Origin: UMGS1532 sp045594795
GTDB lineage: Bacteria > Bacillota > Clostridia > Oscillospirales > Acutalibacteraceae
Length of the DNA: 35,984 bases
Reading direction: 5' to 3'
Assembly: GCA_045594795.1 (NCBI GenBank)
Contig: JAZNZF010000039.1
Coordinates: 1 to 35,984, forward strand
Each line of letters begins with the position of its first letter. The first letter of the stretch is position 1. Positions 7,193 to 14,475 of this stretch are shown here, in pieces. The notes below the pieces were generated by a model. It was not told the origin of the DNA and ran no database searches. It saw only the letters and a list, made by a program, of their open reading frames with translations. The position numbers were made by a program, and so were the translations under genes.

Positions 7193-7221
7193 ACTATACC
7201 ATATTAGTTAAAAAATTGCTA
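7193..7221 (-). promoter_or_regulatory. probable promoter of the surface-protein gene
   Basis: On the minus strand TAGCAA (7216-7221), a 17-base spacer and TATAGT (7193-7198) with a TGn extension lie upstream of the GGAGG site. Confidence 0.5.
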
Positions 7222-7232
7222 TAGCTTAATTT

Positions 7233-7931
7233 TTACAATTTGCCGTTATGCTTGCATATTTGCTTGTATATTCCCACACCAATAAGGCTTATTACAGCGG
7301 TTGCAGCTAAGAAAACAAACGCTAAAATATATTTTTGCTCTCCCAACGCGCCTCCGCTTACGGTGGAGGTAACTATAGAGGGCAACTTAGCAATAGAGCA
7401 AATAAGTAGCCACCAACCAAGCTTTATATCGGTAAGACCCACAAAATATGAAATAATATCCTTAGGTGTACCGGGTATAAAAAACAACAAAAAAATTATA
7501 ACGTTCCTTTTACGAGATGCCTTTAAAAACTTAAGCTTTTCTATTTTTTCTTTTTCGAAAAACAGCTCTACTAACGGCATGCCGAATTTTCTTGTAAGCA
7601 AAAACACAAGTGTACATCCTATTACCGAACCTATTACACAAAGCAGTGTGCCCATAACCGAGCCGAAAGCATAGCCTGCGGCAAGTTCGAATGGCTCACC
7701 CGGGATAAAAGCAATTATTATTTGAAAAACCACCATTAACACGAAAGCCAAATGGGCCAATATGCCCCTGCTATCTACAAAGTTTTTGAATAAAACAGGG
7801 TCATTTATAAATGCAATTAACGGGCGTGCGGCTATAAAATACACCGCTACCGAAAACGCTACTATTAAACTGAGTATGGTTACTGCAAATATTTGTTTTT
7901 TATATAATTTTGCAATTTCTTTTATTTTCAT
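7233..7931 (-). CDS. TVP38/TMEM64 (VTT domain) membrane protein, 232 aa
   Basis: Integral membrane protein of the DedA-related VTT superfamily. Both family signature loops are present: FIPGEPFELAAGYAFG near 75-90 and FIPGTPKDIISYFVGL near 151-167, plus about five or six hydrophobic helices, including an N-terminal one at about 13-35. Length fits the bacterial family (about 200-240). Members have been linked to lipid scrambling or flipping and envelope homeostasis; the substrate here cannot be told. It has its own strong promoter (TTGACA-17-TAATAT) divergent from queH. The ribosome site (GTGGGTG) is weak. Confidence 0.88.
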   Translation of the reverse strand: MKIKEIAKLYKKQIFAVTILSLIVAFSVAVYFIAARPLIAFINDPVLFKNFVDSRGILAHLAFVLMVVFQIIIAFIPGEPFELAAGYAFGSVMGTLLCVIGSVIGCTLVFLLTRKFGMPLVELFFEKEKIEKLKFLKASRKRNVIIFLLFFIPGTPKDIISYFVGLTDIKLGWWLLICSIAKLPSIVTSTVSGGALGEQKYILAFVFLAATAVISLIGVGIYKQICKHNGKL

Positions 7932-7951
7932 TATTTTTCACCCACAAAATA

Positions 7952-7980
7952 ATATTATCATCTATAACGCCTACTGTCAA
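7952..7980 (-). promoter_or_regulatory. promoter of the TVP38 gene
   Basis: On the minus strand a consensus TTGACA (7975-7980), 17-base spacer and TAATAT (7952-7957). It is back to back with the queH promoter; the two -35 boxes are 12 bases apart. Confidence 0.75.
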
Positions 7981-7992
7981 ACATTAATCCGC

Positions 7993-8021
7993 TTGATTTA
8001 TTAAAAGCAATAAAGTATAAT
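7993..8021 (+). promoter_or_regulatory. promoter of queH
   Basis: TTGATT (7993-7998), 17-base spacer and a perfect TATAAT (8016-8021), 25 bases before the queH GTG start. Confidence 0.75.
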
Positions 8022-8046
8022 TATATATTAAAGGCAGGTGGCAAGT

Positions 8047-8649
8047 GTGAATAAAATAAATTATCAATTAGAGTTAGAAAAAGAAATAGTGGGTTTAACC
8101 CACAAACCTAAGCTATTATTACACGCTTGCTGTGCCCCTTGCTCGAGCTACTGCTTAGAATACTTGCAAAAGCATTTTGATATAACCGTGCTTTTTTATA
8201 ACCCTAACATCTACCCCGAAAACGAATACTCCTTGCGCGAGAACGAGCTTTCAAGGTTAATTGACGAAATGGGTTTTGATAATATAAAATGTATCTCTTG
8301 TGAATTTAATCCTAAAGAATTTTACGATGCGGTAAAAGGCTTTGAGGAGTCCAGTGAGGGCGGAGAAAGATGTAAAAAGTGTTATAGGCTTAGGCTACAA
8401 AAAACCGCAGAAATTGCAAAGGAAAACGGCTTTGATTTCTTTTGCACTACCCTTTCTATAAGCCCATTAAAAGATGCCACTGCGTTATGTGATATAGGAG
8501 TCGAGTTGGGAAATTTGTATAACGTTAAATATCTGTTATCGGATTTTAAGAAGAAGGGCGGCTATCAGCGCTCAATACAACTATCGCAACAATATGGACT
8601 TTACAGGCAAAACTATTGCGGTTGCGTGTTTTCTAAAAGAAATAATTGA
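8047..8649 (+). CDS. queH: epoxyqueuosine reductase QueH, 200 aa
   Basis: QueH performs the last step of queuosine synthesis, reducing epoxyqueuosine to queuosine in tRNA. The family signatures are all here: HACCAPCSSYCLEYL with the adjacent C28-C29, YNPNIYPENEY near 51-61, RCKKCYRLRL with C109 and C112, TTLSISPLKD near 134-143, and YCGCVFS with C191 and C193. QueH uses a 4Fe-4S cluster and an adjacent metal site. I prefer GTG 8047, placed 5 bases after AGGTGG; an in-frame GTG at 8038 lies inside that ribosome site. Single-gene unit with its own promoter and terminator. The queT gene with its preQ1 riboswitch at 16155-16709 belongs to the same pathway. Confidence 0.93.
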   Translation: MNKINYQLELEKEIVGLTHKPKLLLHACCAPCSSYCLEYLQKHFDITVLFYNPNIYPENEYSLRENELSRLIDEMGFDNIKCISCEFNPKEFYDAVKGFEESSEGGERCKKCYRLRLQKTAEIAKENGFDFFCTTLSISPLKDATALCDIGVELGNLYNVKYLLSDFKKKGGYQRSIQLSQQYGLYRQNYCGCVFSKRNN

Positions 8650-8672
8650 TACTATCTTTTAAATATACAACA

Positions 8673-8711
8673 AAAAGCTATGCTACAAAAAAGAGCATAG
8701 CTTTTCTTTTT
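8673..8711 (+). terminator. terminator of queH
   Basis: AAAAGCTATGCT (8673-8684) pairs with AGCATAGCTTTT (8694-8705), followed by CTTTTTT on the plus strand. Confidence 0.85.
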
Positions 8712-8743
8712 TCCACTTTAGGCGTGGAAAAGAGGAGGGTAGA

Positions 8744-8784
8744 TGTACTCTATAGGGTGCGGCTCCCTATCTCTAATGAGTACA
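8744..8784. other. stable hairpin in the queH-M23 intergenic region
   Basis: TGTACTC (8744-8750) pairs with GAGTACA (8778-8784), and inside it ATAGGG (8752-8757) pairs with CCCTAT (8765-8770) around TGCGGCT. No T-run follows, so it is not a usual terminator. It may be part of a leader or small RNA ahead of the SpoIIQ-like gene. The rest of 8650-8934 holds only the queH terminator and AT-rich DNA; I found no convincing promoter, which would fit use of a sporulation sigma factor. Confidence 0.45.
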
Positions 8785-8934
8785 AGTAAATTATAAAATA
8801 CATTTCTTAAGAATCATTTATATTTTTGTGAATAAAATATTAAAAATTTAAAACTAATTTTCCCTTAATCTGAATAAATTTGTGTGGTGTGACAACAATA
8901 AAGCCAAAGAGCATACAAAGGGAGATATAAAATT

Positions 8935-9651
8935 ATGAAACACACAAGAAGAAGGCGCAGAAGCGTTAAGGGCTTTTATATTGCCGCAGCTATGATATTA
9001 CTTGCAACGGGTGGTATTGCAAGAATATCTGTTGACAGAGCCGAAAAAACCGACGAGCCAAAGAATATTAACAGTTCAGAAAGCAGCATTACGCAAAGCA
9101 TAGTTTCTGACACCGCAAGTAACCTTACAGTCACACCCTCACAACAAACAGACCTTGCGGACAATACTGATAACACCAGTACGGTTACCGAATCTCAAAA
9201 CGGGAGCAAACAGGAAGTTACCGAACAGGCTGCAACAACAAAGGTGCTTACCTTTGCTATGCCTATCAGGGATACTATAATTAAGCAATTTTCTACCGAT
9301 GGGCTTATTTATTCTAAAACCTACGGTGATATGCGCGCCCACACTGGCATAGATATAGTAGCAGAAGAAGGCGCTACGGTTAAATCAAGCGCAGAAGGTA
9401 CCGTAAAAGAAATAAACGAGGATTCACTTTGGGGTAATACTGTAATAATAGAGCACGGTGACGGACTTCTTAGTTACTATTGCGGGCTTAACGACGTTAC
9501 CGTAAAGGTTGGCGACAAGGTTACTATGAGCAGTATTGTTGGTACGGTTGGCGAAGTTCCCTGCGAGTGCCTTGATGAAATGCATCTACACTTTGCAATA
9601 AAGGACGATAGCGGTTGGCTGTCCCCCCTTGAAGTTATGGGTTTACAATAA
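8935..9651 (+). CDS. M23 (LytM) peptidase-domain protein, SpoIIQ-like, 238 aa
   Basis: Membrane-anchored LytM/M23 protein: a basic N-terminus (KHTRRRRRSVKG), one transmembrane helix at about 13-30, a long Ser/Thr/Gln linker (40-103) and a C-terminal M23 domain (about 107-235). The zinc site looks complete: H136 and D140 in HTGID, and H217/H219 in HLHF. The layout and the stretch GDMRAHTGIDIVAEEGATVK resemble SpoIIQ, the forespore partner of SpoIIIAH in engulfment. Bacillus subtilis SpoIIQ has a broken zinc site, whereas clostridial forms can keep it, as here. The ribosome site is AAGGGAG. A generic M23 endopeptidase remains possible. Confidence 0.8.
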   Translation: MKHTRRRRRSVKGFYIAAAMILLATGGIARISVDRAEKTDEPKNINSSESSITQSIVSDTASNLTVTPSQQTDLADNTDNTSTVTESQNGSKQEVTEQAATTKVLTFAMPIRDTIIKQFSTDGLIYSKTYGDMRAHTGIDIVAEEGATVKSSAEGTVKEINEDSLWGNTVIIEHGDGLLSYYCGLNDVTVKVGDKVTMSSIVGTVGEVPCECLDEMHLHFAIKDDSGWLSPLEVMGLQ

Positions 9652-9692
9652 AATTTCAGCCTGCCCCCGCTTCGCTTAGGGGCAACAAAAAA

Positions 9693-9728
9693 CGGCAACA
9701 AGGCTTTTTGCTTTGCTGCCGCTTTTTT
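9693..9728. terminator. bidirectional terminator between convergent genes
   Basis: CGGCAACAAGGC (9693-9704) pairs with GCTTTGCTGCCG (9710-9721), with one mismatch and one G-U, followed by CTTTTTT on the plus strand and by GTTTTTTG on the minus strand. It serves both the M23 gene and the YerB-like gene. A second small hairpin, TGCCCC/GGGGCA, lies just before it (9662-9683). Confidence 0.8.
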
Positions 9729-9730
9729 AT

Positions 9731-10816
9731 TTAGCTTATAGTTGTACCGCTTTTGTTGTTATTATTAGTAAAACAAACATAGGTTGTACCTGGGTTATAA
9801 TCTATTACCTTGCCGCTTTCGTCGGTTAACTTTATAGGCGAGGTTGCATTGCCCTTTGACCAATTAATTTTGCGATAGCCACCGTTTGATACATAGTAGC
9901 CTGTACCCGAGCCCATCTCTGTTTTTACGTGTTTACCGTCGCTAAAATAATTTACATCTGAATACAGTACAAGAACGTTTTTGAACGAAATTTCCTTGCC
10001 GTTACCGTAGTCCTTTTGCTTTTCGCCATAGCGGTATTTATCGTAATTACCCGTTTTGCTATTATATTTAAAATCAGCATAATAGCTGCTTGAAAAAGGC
10101 ACATAAATGCTATTGCACTTGCCGTCTGCCGGCACATACTCGCTACCCTCGGCAACAAAGTTTTGCCATTTATCTTGCGGTGCATTTAGCTTAATGTTAG
10201 CCGACGACTTTAATAGCTTATAAAGCTTATCACCGGTTGTGTAAAGAGTATGCTCTAACGATAATCCGTTAGGTATACGTGCAGCACAGCTGTTTCCACC
10301 GACTATGTTACCAACTGTATAGGTGGTGTTAAGGTCAACAGTAGTTGTACCGAGCTGATTTATATAGGGTTTGCAGTAAACATTATCCAAGCCTGCGTGA
10401 ACAAACCTTGCATCGTGACCCAAAGCTAAATCGAGATAAGAATATCTACCCGAACGCAGCGAGCCAATTTTGGTATCCCCTACCTTGCGGATATCCTTGA
10501 ACACCGCGAGTAGTCTTGTAATGCCGCCCTCTACATAGGTTTCGTATACGATATCTGCATAAGAGAGTGACGATTGAACGCCCCAAGCGGTTTCAATATT
10601 ATTAATCATAATTGCAACAGGGCGAAGCTTTTCGGCGTCGCGCTCGAGGTCTTCGGTACCTGTTAATGGGTTTACGGAATACTCGGATACCTCAACCTCG
10701 CTTTCTGTTAATGTAAACGATGGTACAGACGATGAGGAATTATCTTTTTTTGCACAACCAACAAGGCTTAGCACCAACGCTACAATTAAAGAGATTGCAA
10801 AAATTTTGTTTTTCAT
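9731..10816 (-). CDS. YerB-like DUF3048 lipoprotein, 361 aa
   Basis: Lipoprotein: signal peptide MKNKIFAISLIVALVLSLVG with lipobox LVGC, lipid-modified C21. The rest matches the DUF3048 (YerB) family, with the landmark blocks NPLTG near 49-53, RPVAIMINN near 65-73, YADIVYETYVEGGITRLLAV near 86-105, and IGSLRSGRYSYLDLALGHDA near 117-136. The C-terminal block YVSNGGYRKINWSKGN is typical of the second domain. The family is anchored outside the membrane and its function is unknown; in Bacillus it lies near DNA repair genes without proven connection. Single gene with a consensus promoter (10853-10881) and a shared terminator. Confidence 0.9.
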   Translation of the reverse strand: MKNKIFAISLIVALVLSLVGCAKKDNSSSSVPSFTLTESEVEVSEYSVNPLTGTEDLERDAEKLRPVAIMINNIETAWGVQSSLSYADIVYETYVEGGITRLLAVFKDIRKVGDTKIGSLRSGRYSYLDLALGHDARFVHAGLDNVYCKPYINQLGTTTVDLNTTYTVGNIVGGNSCAARIPNGLSLEHTLYTTGDKLYKLLKSSANIKLNAPQDKWQNFVAEGSEYVPADGKCNSIYVPFSSSYYADFKYNSKTGNYDKYRYGEKQKDYGNGKEISFKNVLVLYSDVNYFSDGKHVKTEMGSGTGYYVSNGGYRKINWSKGNATSPIKLTDESGKVIDYNPGTTYVCFTNNNNKSGTTIS

Positions 10817-10852
10817 TTAAATTCAGACCCTTTGCTTCAAATTTCTACTACA

Positions 10853-10881
10853 TTATACATTATTTTTAAAAGCATTTCAAC
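10853..10881 (-). promoter_or_regulatory. promoter of the YerB-like gene
   Basis: On the minus strand TTGAAA (10876-10881), 17-base spacer, TATAAT (10853-10858), near consensus. Confidence 0.75.
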
Positions 10882-10936
10882 CGCTAATATTAATTCGGCA
10901 AAAATTACTAACGAAAACTAAATATTAATATACCTC

Positions 10937-10984
10937 TTGAAAAAGCGTTTTCTTGCGATTATAATAAACAAAGAACATTTGTGC
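10937..10984 (+). promoter_or_regulatory. promoter of yifB-lexA operon with LexA-box-like site
   Basis: TTGAAA (10937-10942), a 17-base spacer and TATAAT (10960-10965) form a near-consensus promoter. At the expected transcription start lies GAACATTTGTGC (10973-10984), which fits the Gram-positive LexA box pattern GAAC-N4-GTTC except for one base. Since lexA is the second gene of the operon, autorepression is plausible. The promoter is seen; LexA binding is inference. Confidence 0.65.
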
Positions 10985-10999
10985 TTAAAGGTGATAAAT

Positions 11000-12526
11000 A
11001 TGTTTTCAAAAATAAAAAGTACAGGCATTTTTGGTATGGATTCCTTTATGGTTGAAGTAGAGGCAGATGCTAATCTTAGAAGTGAAATGCCTTCGTTTAA
11101 CGTTGTAGGCCTACCGGATACTGCTGTTAAAGAATCTCGCGACAGGGTGCGCGCCGCAATTAAAAACTGTAAGCTTAGCTTTCCACCAAGCAAAATTGTG
11201 GTAAACTTAGCCCCTGCTGACGTAAAAAAAGCAGGCGCTATATACGACCTGCCTATGCTTATTGCCATACTTTCGGCTTTAGGTCAGCTTGATTGTGACC
11301 TTAGCGACTGTGCTTTTATTGGCGAGCTTTCGCTTGACGGTAGCATCCGCCCTGTAGACGGTATGCTTTCTATGACTATTTGCGCAAAAGAGCACGGGGT
11401 TAAAAGGCTGTTTGTTCCATCGGATAATGCCGCTGAGTGTAGCGTTGTAGACGGCATCGATGTATATCCCACAGCACACGTAACCGAGCTTTTAAATCAC
11501 CTATTAGGCGCAAAAGAAATTGAGCCTGCAACCCCTATTAGCTTTGAATCGGTAGAATATGGTTATCAGCCCGATTTTGCCGAGGTTAAGGGTCAGAGCG
11601 CCGCTAAAAAGGCTTTAGAAATTGCGGCCGCCGGCGGTCACAACGTTCTGCTTATAGGCCCTCCGGGCTCTGGTAAAAGTATGCTTGCTAAAAGGCTGCC
11701 CTCAATTTTACCCGAGCTTAGCTTTGACGAGGCAATAGATACCACAAAAATTTATTCGGTTGCTGGTATGCTACCCCACGACCAGCCAATAATAAAGAAG
11801 CGTCCATTCCGTTCGCCACACCATACCGTAACTAGACCGGGTCTTGCAGGTGGTGGCACAATTCCGCGACCCGGTGAGATATCACTTGCACATAACGGTG
11901 TGCTGTTTTTGGACGAGCTTCCCGAATTTACTCGTTCGGCAATGGAAACTCTGCGTCAGCCTATCGAAGATGGCAAGGTTACAATCTCGCGTGCGATAGG
12001 CTCGCTAACATATCCCTGCTCTACCACCGTTGTAGCCGCTATGAATCCGTGTCCCTGCGGATATTTTGGGCACCCCACAAAACAGTGCACCTGTTCCGAG
12101 AGTAAGGTTAGAAAGTACTTGGGTCGCGTTTCAGGTCCTATGCTTGACCGACTCGACCTACACGTTGAGGTACCGCCCACCGAATTTAACGAGCTTAACT
12201 CTGTAGGCGGCGAAGAACCCTCAAGTGAAATTCGTAAGCGTGTTGAGGCCGCACGCAAGCTTCAGCAAGAAAGATACCGTGGCACAGGAATTACCTGTAA
12301 CGCAAGGCTTACGCCAAAGCTTTTACATACCTACTGTCCGCTTACAAAAAGTGCAGAAGAAATACTAAAGGCCGCCTTTGACAGCCTTGGTATGTCGGGC
12401 AGAGCTTACGACAGAATTCTTAAGGTCTCGCGCACTATTGCCGACCTTGACGGTAGCGAAATGATTGACGACAGACATATAGCCGAAGCGCTACAATTTA
12501 GAAGTCTTGACAGAAAATATTTCTAA
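11000..12526 (+). CDS. YifB/ComM-family Mg-chelatase-like AAA+ ATPase, 508 aa
   Basis: AAA+ ATPase of the YifB/ComM family. In naturally competent bacteria ComM is a hexameric helicase that promotes branch migration during transformation; in others the role is less clear. An N-terminal Lon-like domain (about 20-165; FNVVGLPDTAVKESRDRVRA) precedes the AAA+ core with Walker A GPPGSGKS at 220-227 and Walker B LFLDE around D305-E306. A Cys-rich loop NPCPCGYFGHPTKQCTCS could bind zinc. ATG 11000, after AAAGGTG, is chosen because it gives the family start MFSKIKSTGIFG and length; upstream codons overlap the promoter. First gene of an operon with lexA, DUF1624 and rnhA. Confidence 0.93.
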   Translation: MFSKIKSTGIFGMDSFMVEVEADANLRSEMPSFNVVGLPDTAVKESRDRVRAAIKNCKLSFPPSKIVVNLAPADVKKAGAIYDLPMLIAILSALGQLDCDLSDCAFIGELSLDGSIRPVDGMLSMTICAKEHGVKRLFVPSDNAAECSVVDGIDVYPTAHVTELLNHLLGAKEIEPATPISFESVEYGYQPDFAEVKGQSAAKKALEIAAAGGHNVLLIGPPGSGKSMLAKRLPSILPELSFDEAIDTTKIYSVAGMLPHDQPIIKKRPFRSPHHTVTRPGLAGGGTIPRPGEISLAHNGVLFLDELPEFTRSAMETLRQPIEDGKVTISRAIGSLTYPCSTTVVAAMNPCPCGYFGHPTKQCTCSESKVRKYLGRVSGPMLDRLDLHVEVPPTEFNELNSVGGEEPSSEIRKRVEAARKLQQERYRGTGITCNARLTPKLLHTYCPLTKSAEEILKAAFDSLGMSGRAYDRILKVSRTIADLDGSEMIDDRHIAEALQFRSLDRKYF

Positions 12527-12546
12527 ACAATAAAGGAGGAGATAAT

Positions 12547-13134
12547 ATGCAACCCTTAAGAGAGCGCGAACAGGCAGTTTTTAGTATGCTTTTAAACCGA
12601 CAGCAAACAGGGATTATGCCTACTGTTAGGGAAATTTGTAACGAAACGGGTATCTCCTCTACCTCGGTAGTGCATAAAATTTTAGCAAGCTTAGAGCAAC
12701 GCGGATTTATAAAACGCTATTCGAAATCCTCGCGTTCTATTGTTATTGAAAACTACAAAGGCGCGGTAAACATACCCATTCTCGGCAAGGTTACTGCAGG
12801 TATTCCCATTCTTGCCGCCGAACAAATAGAGCAATATTTCCCCGTTTCCTCTGATTTTGGTGAAAGAGAAAATCTTTTTGGATTATGGGTAGTAGGGCTA
12901 AGTATGAAAAATGTGGGTATCCTTGATGGCGACCTTGTTATTGCTAACAAGTCTTTAACCGCCAAAGACGGTGATATTGTCATCGCTTTAATAGACGACG
13001 AGGCTACCGTAAAACGCCTAAAGCTACAAAACGACAAGCCCGTACTATACCCAGAAAACCCAGACTTTGACCCAATATACCCCAACGAATTGAAAATTCT
13101 CGGTAAGGTTGTTGGCTCATTTAGAAAGTATTGA
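12547..13134 (+). CDS. lexA: LexA repressor, 195 aa
   Basis: SOS repressor with an N-terminal winged helix (residues about 1-65; TVREICNETGISSTSVVHKI is the recognition region) and a C-terminal S24 self-cleavage domain. The cleavage bond is A84-G85 in KVTAGIP, with Ser119 and Lys156 as the catalytic dyad. The Ser motif reads VVGLSM where most LexA proteins have RGDSM, so the residue before the nucleophile differs; the dyad itself is intact. Strong GGAGGAG ribosome site, 20 bases after yifB. A LexA-box-like sequence lies in the operon promoter, consistent with autoregulation. Confidence 0.93.
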   Translation: MQPLREREQAVFSMLLNRQQTGIMPTVREICNETGISSTSVVHKILASLEQRGFIKRYSKSSRSIVIENYKGAVNIPILGKVTAGIPILAAEQIEQYFPVSSDFGERENLFGLWVVGLSMKNVGILDGDLVIANKSLTAKDGDIVIALIDDEATVKRLKLQNDKPVLYPENPDFDPIYPNELKILGKVVGSFRKY

Positions 13135-13142
13135 GGTGTAAA

Positions 13143-13910
13143 ATGGGAATAGAAAAAATACGTTACCATTTATTAGACGAGGCACGCGGCTTTGCGGTGC
13201 TTTGTATGGTGTTTTACCACGCATTTTATACAATGGCTTGGATGTTCGATATTTCTCTTGGCGAAACCTTGCTAAATTTCTTTGCACCTGCCGAGCCGTT
13301 TTTTGCCGCGTTCTTTATATTTCTTTCGGGTATATCTTGTCAGTTGACGCGTTCTAACCTTAAGCGCGGACTAAAGCTTTTGGCGGTATCTCTACTACTT
13401 ACGGGCGTTACGCTTATTCTACCCTACTTTAACATTGAGGGTGCAGAAATATATTTTGGAATATTACATCTACTCTCTTTTGGTATGCTACTTGTTGCGC
13501 TATTAAACAAGGTAATTAAAGCCACACCTATTTTGCTTGGCGCTTTGATTTTCTTTATTCTGTTTTTAGCATTTTACAATATTGAAAACGGTTATTTAGG
13601 TTTCGGCAACTTTAGGTACACTTTACCCGAAAGCTTATATCTGAACGATAACCTATTTATCCTCGGTTTCCATTCCAATAGCTTTTACTCGGCAGATTAT
13701 TTCCCAATACTGCCTTGGATATTTATGTTTTTGTGCGGTGCATTTATAGGTCTTTATGCCCCCGCGGGTAAATTTCCGTCTTTCCTTTGTAAAAAATGTA
13801 TTCCACCTTTTGCTTTTATTGGTAGGCATGCGTTACTGATATACATTGTGCATCAGCCATTAATTTATGCCGTTATATATTTGGTTTGTTTTATTATTAA
13901 TTTATTTTAG
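13143..13910 (+). CDS. DUF1624 (HGSNAT-like) multi-pass membrane protein, 255 aa
   Basis: Membrane protein of the DUF1624/heparan-alpha-glucosaminide N-acetyltransferase-like family. Signatures are RYHLLDEARGFAVLCMVFYH near 6-25, the PFFAAFFIFLSGIS helix with C66 nearby, FGILHLLSFGMLL near 105-117, and a final block FIGRHALLIYIVHQPLI. About seven hydrophobic helices are visible. The conserved His in the first helix region (FYHAFY) is expected for acetyl transfer across the membrane; the acceptor is unknown. ATG 13143 follows GAGGTG by 5 bases and starts 8 bases after the lexA stop, so the genes are very probably cotranscribed. Confidence 0.85.
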   Translation: MGIEKIRYHLLDEARGFAVLCMVFYHAFYTMAWMFDISLGETLLNFFAPAEPFFAAFFIFLSGISCQLTRSNLKRGLKLLAVSLLLTGVTLILPYFNIEGAEIYFGILHLLSFGMLLVALLNKVIKATPILLGALIFFILFLAFYNIENGYLGFGNFRYTLPESLYLNDNLFILGFHSNSFYSADYFPILPWIFMFLCGAFIGLYAPAGKFPSFLCKKCIPPFAFIGRHALLIYIVHQPLIYAVIYLVCFIINLF

Positions 13911-13923
13911 GAGTGCTATTATT

Positions 13924-14364
13924 TTGCGACATGTTGAAATGTTTACCGACGGGGCTTGCTCGGGTAATCCCGGTCCTGGCGGGTATGGTGTTATCTTACG
14001 TTATATGGGTCATGAAAAAGAGCTATCGGGCGGTGAGGCTAACACCACAAACAACCGTATGGAATTAACCGCCGTAATTGTAGGCCTTGAGGCTTTAAAA
14101 GAGCCTTGCGAGGTAACCCTTACTACCGACAGCCGCTATGTTGCCGACGGTGTTACTAAAGGTTGGGCTGAGTCTTGGCAGAAAAACGGCTGGCGCAAAG
14201 CCGATAAAAAACCTGCATTAAACGTAGACCTATGGGAAAAACTACTATTGCTTTTGAAAAAACACAAGGTTGATATTGTTTGGGTTAAGGGTCACGAGGG
14301 TCATCCCGAAAACGAACGTTGTGACAAATTAGCTGTAAAAGAGACAGAAAAACAAAAAAATTAA
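13924..14364 (+). CDS. rnhA: ribonuclease HI, 146 aa
   Basis: RNase HI degrades the RNA strand of RNA-DNA hybrids such as R-loops and primers. All catalytic carboxylates are present: D9 (FTDGACSGNPGPGGYG), E47 (NNRMELTA), D69 (TTDSRYV) and D134 (ERCDKLA), with the supporting His in KGHEGHPEN (H124/H127). I start at TTG 13924, 10 bases after GGAG, because it aligns with the usual N-terminus (x-x-x-V-E-x-F-T-D-G); an ATG at 13939 would cut the first strand. Length fits the family (about 150). Last gene of the yifB operon, 13 bases after DUF1624. Confidence 0.93.
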   Translation: MRHVEMFTDGACSGNPGPGGYGVILRYMGHEKELSGGEANTTNNRMELTAVIVGLEALKEPCEVTLTTDSRYVADGVTKGWAESWQKNGWRKADKKPALNVDLWEKLLLLLKKHKVDIVWVKGHEGHPENERCDKLAVKETEKQKN

Positions 14365-14403
14365 CCATAAAATAACAAAAAATATTATTTTTTCAATAAA
14401 GGT

Positions 14404-14440
14404 ATTGCAATGTATACTAAAATGGTATACAATATGCAAT
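14404..14440 (+). promoter_or_regulatory. nifS-iscU promoter with embedded palindromic operator
   Basis: TTGCAA (14405-14410), a 17-base spacer and TACAAT (14428-14433) form a promoter. The palindrome GTATAC-TAAAATG-GTATAC (14412-14430) fills the spacer and overlaps the -10, and outer arms ATTGCA (14404-14409) and TGCAAT (14435-14440) extend it. A protein bound here would block RNA polymerase. An Rrf2/IscR-type Fe-S sensor is the natural candidate from the genes controlled, but no such regulator gene is in the window. Confidence 0.65.
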
Positions 14441-14475
14441 GACAAAAAAATTATATTGATATAGGATGTTTAGTT

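Noticed and set aside
8733..8784. Resemblance of GGAGGGTAGATG to the start of a tetrahydrofolate riboswitch
   Set aside because: The rest of the aptamer and its closing strand are absent, and the downstream gene is unrelated to folate.
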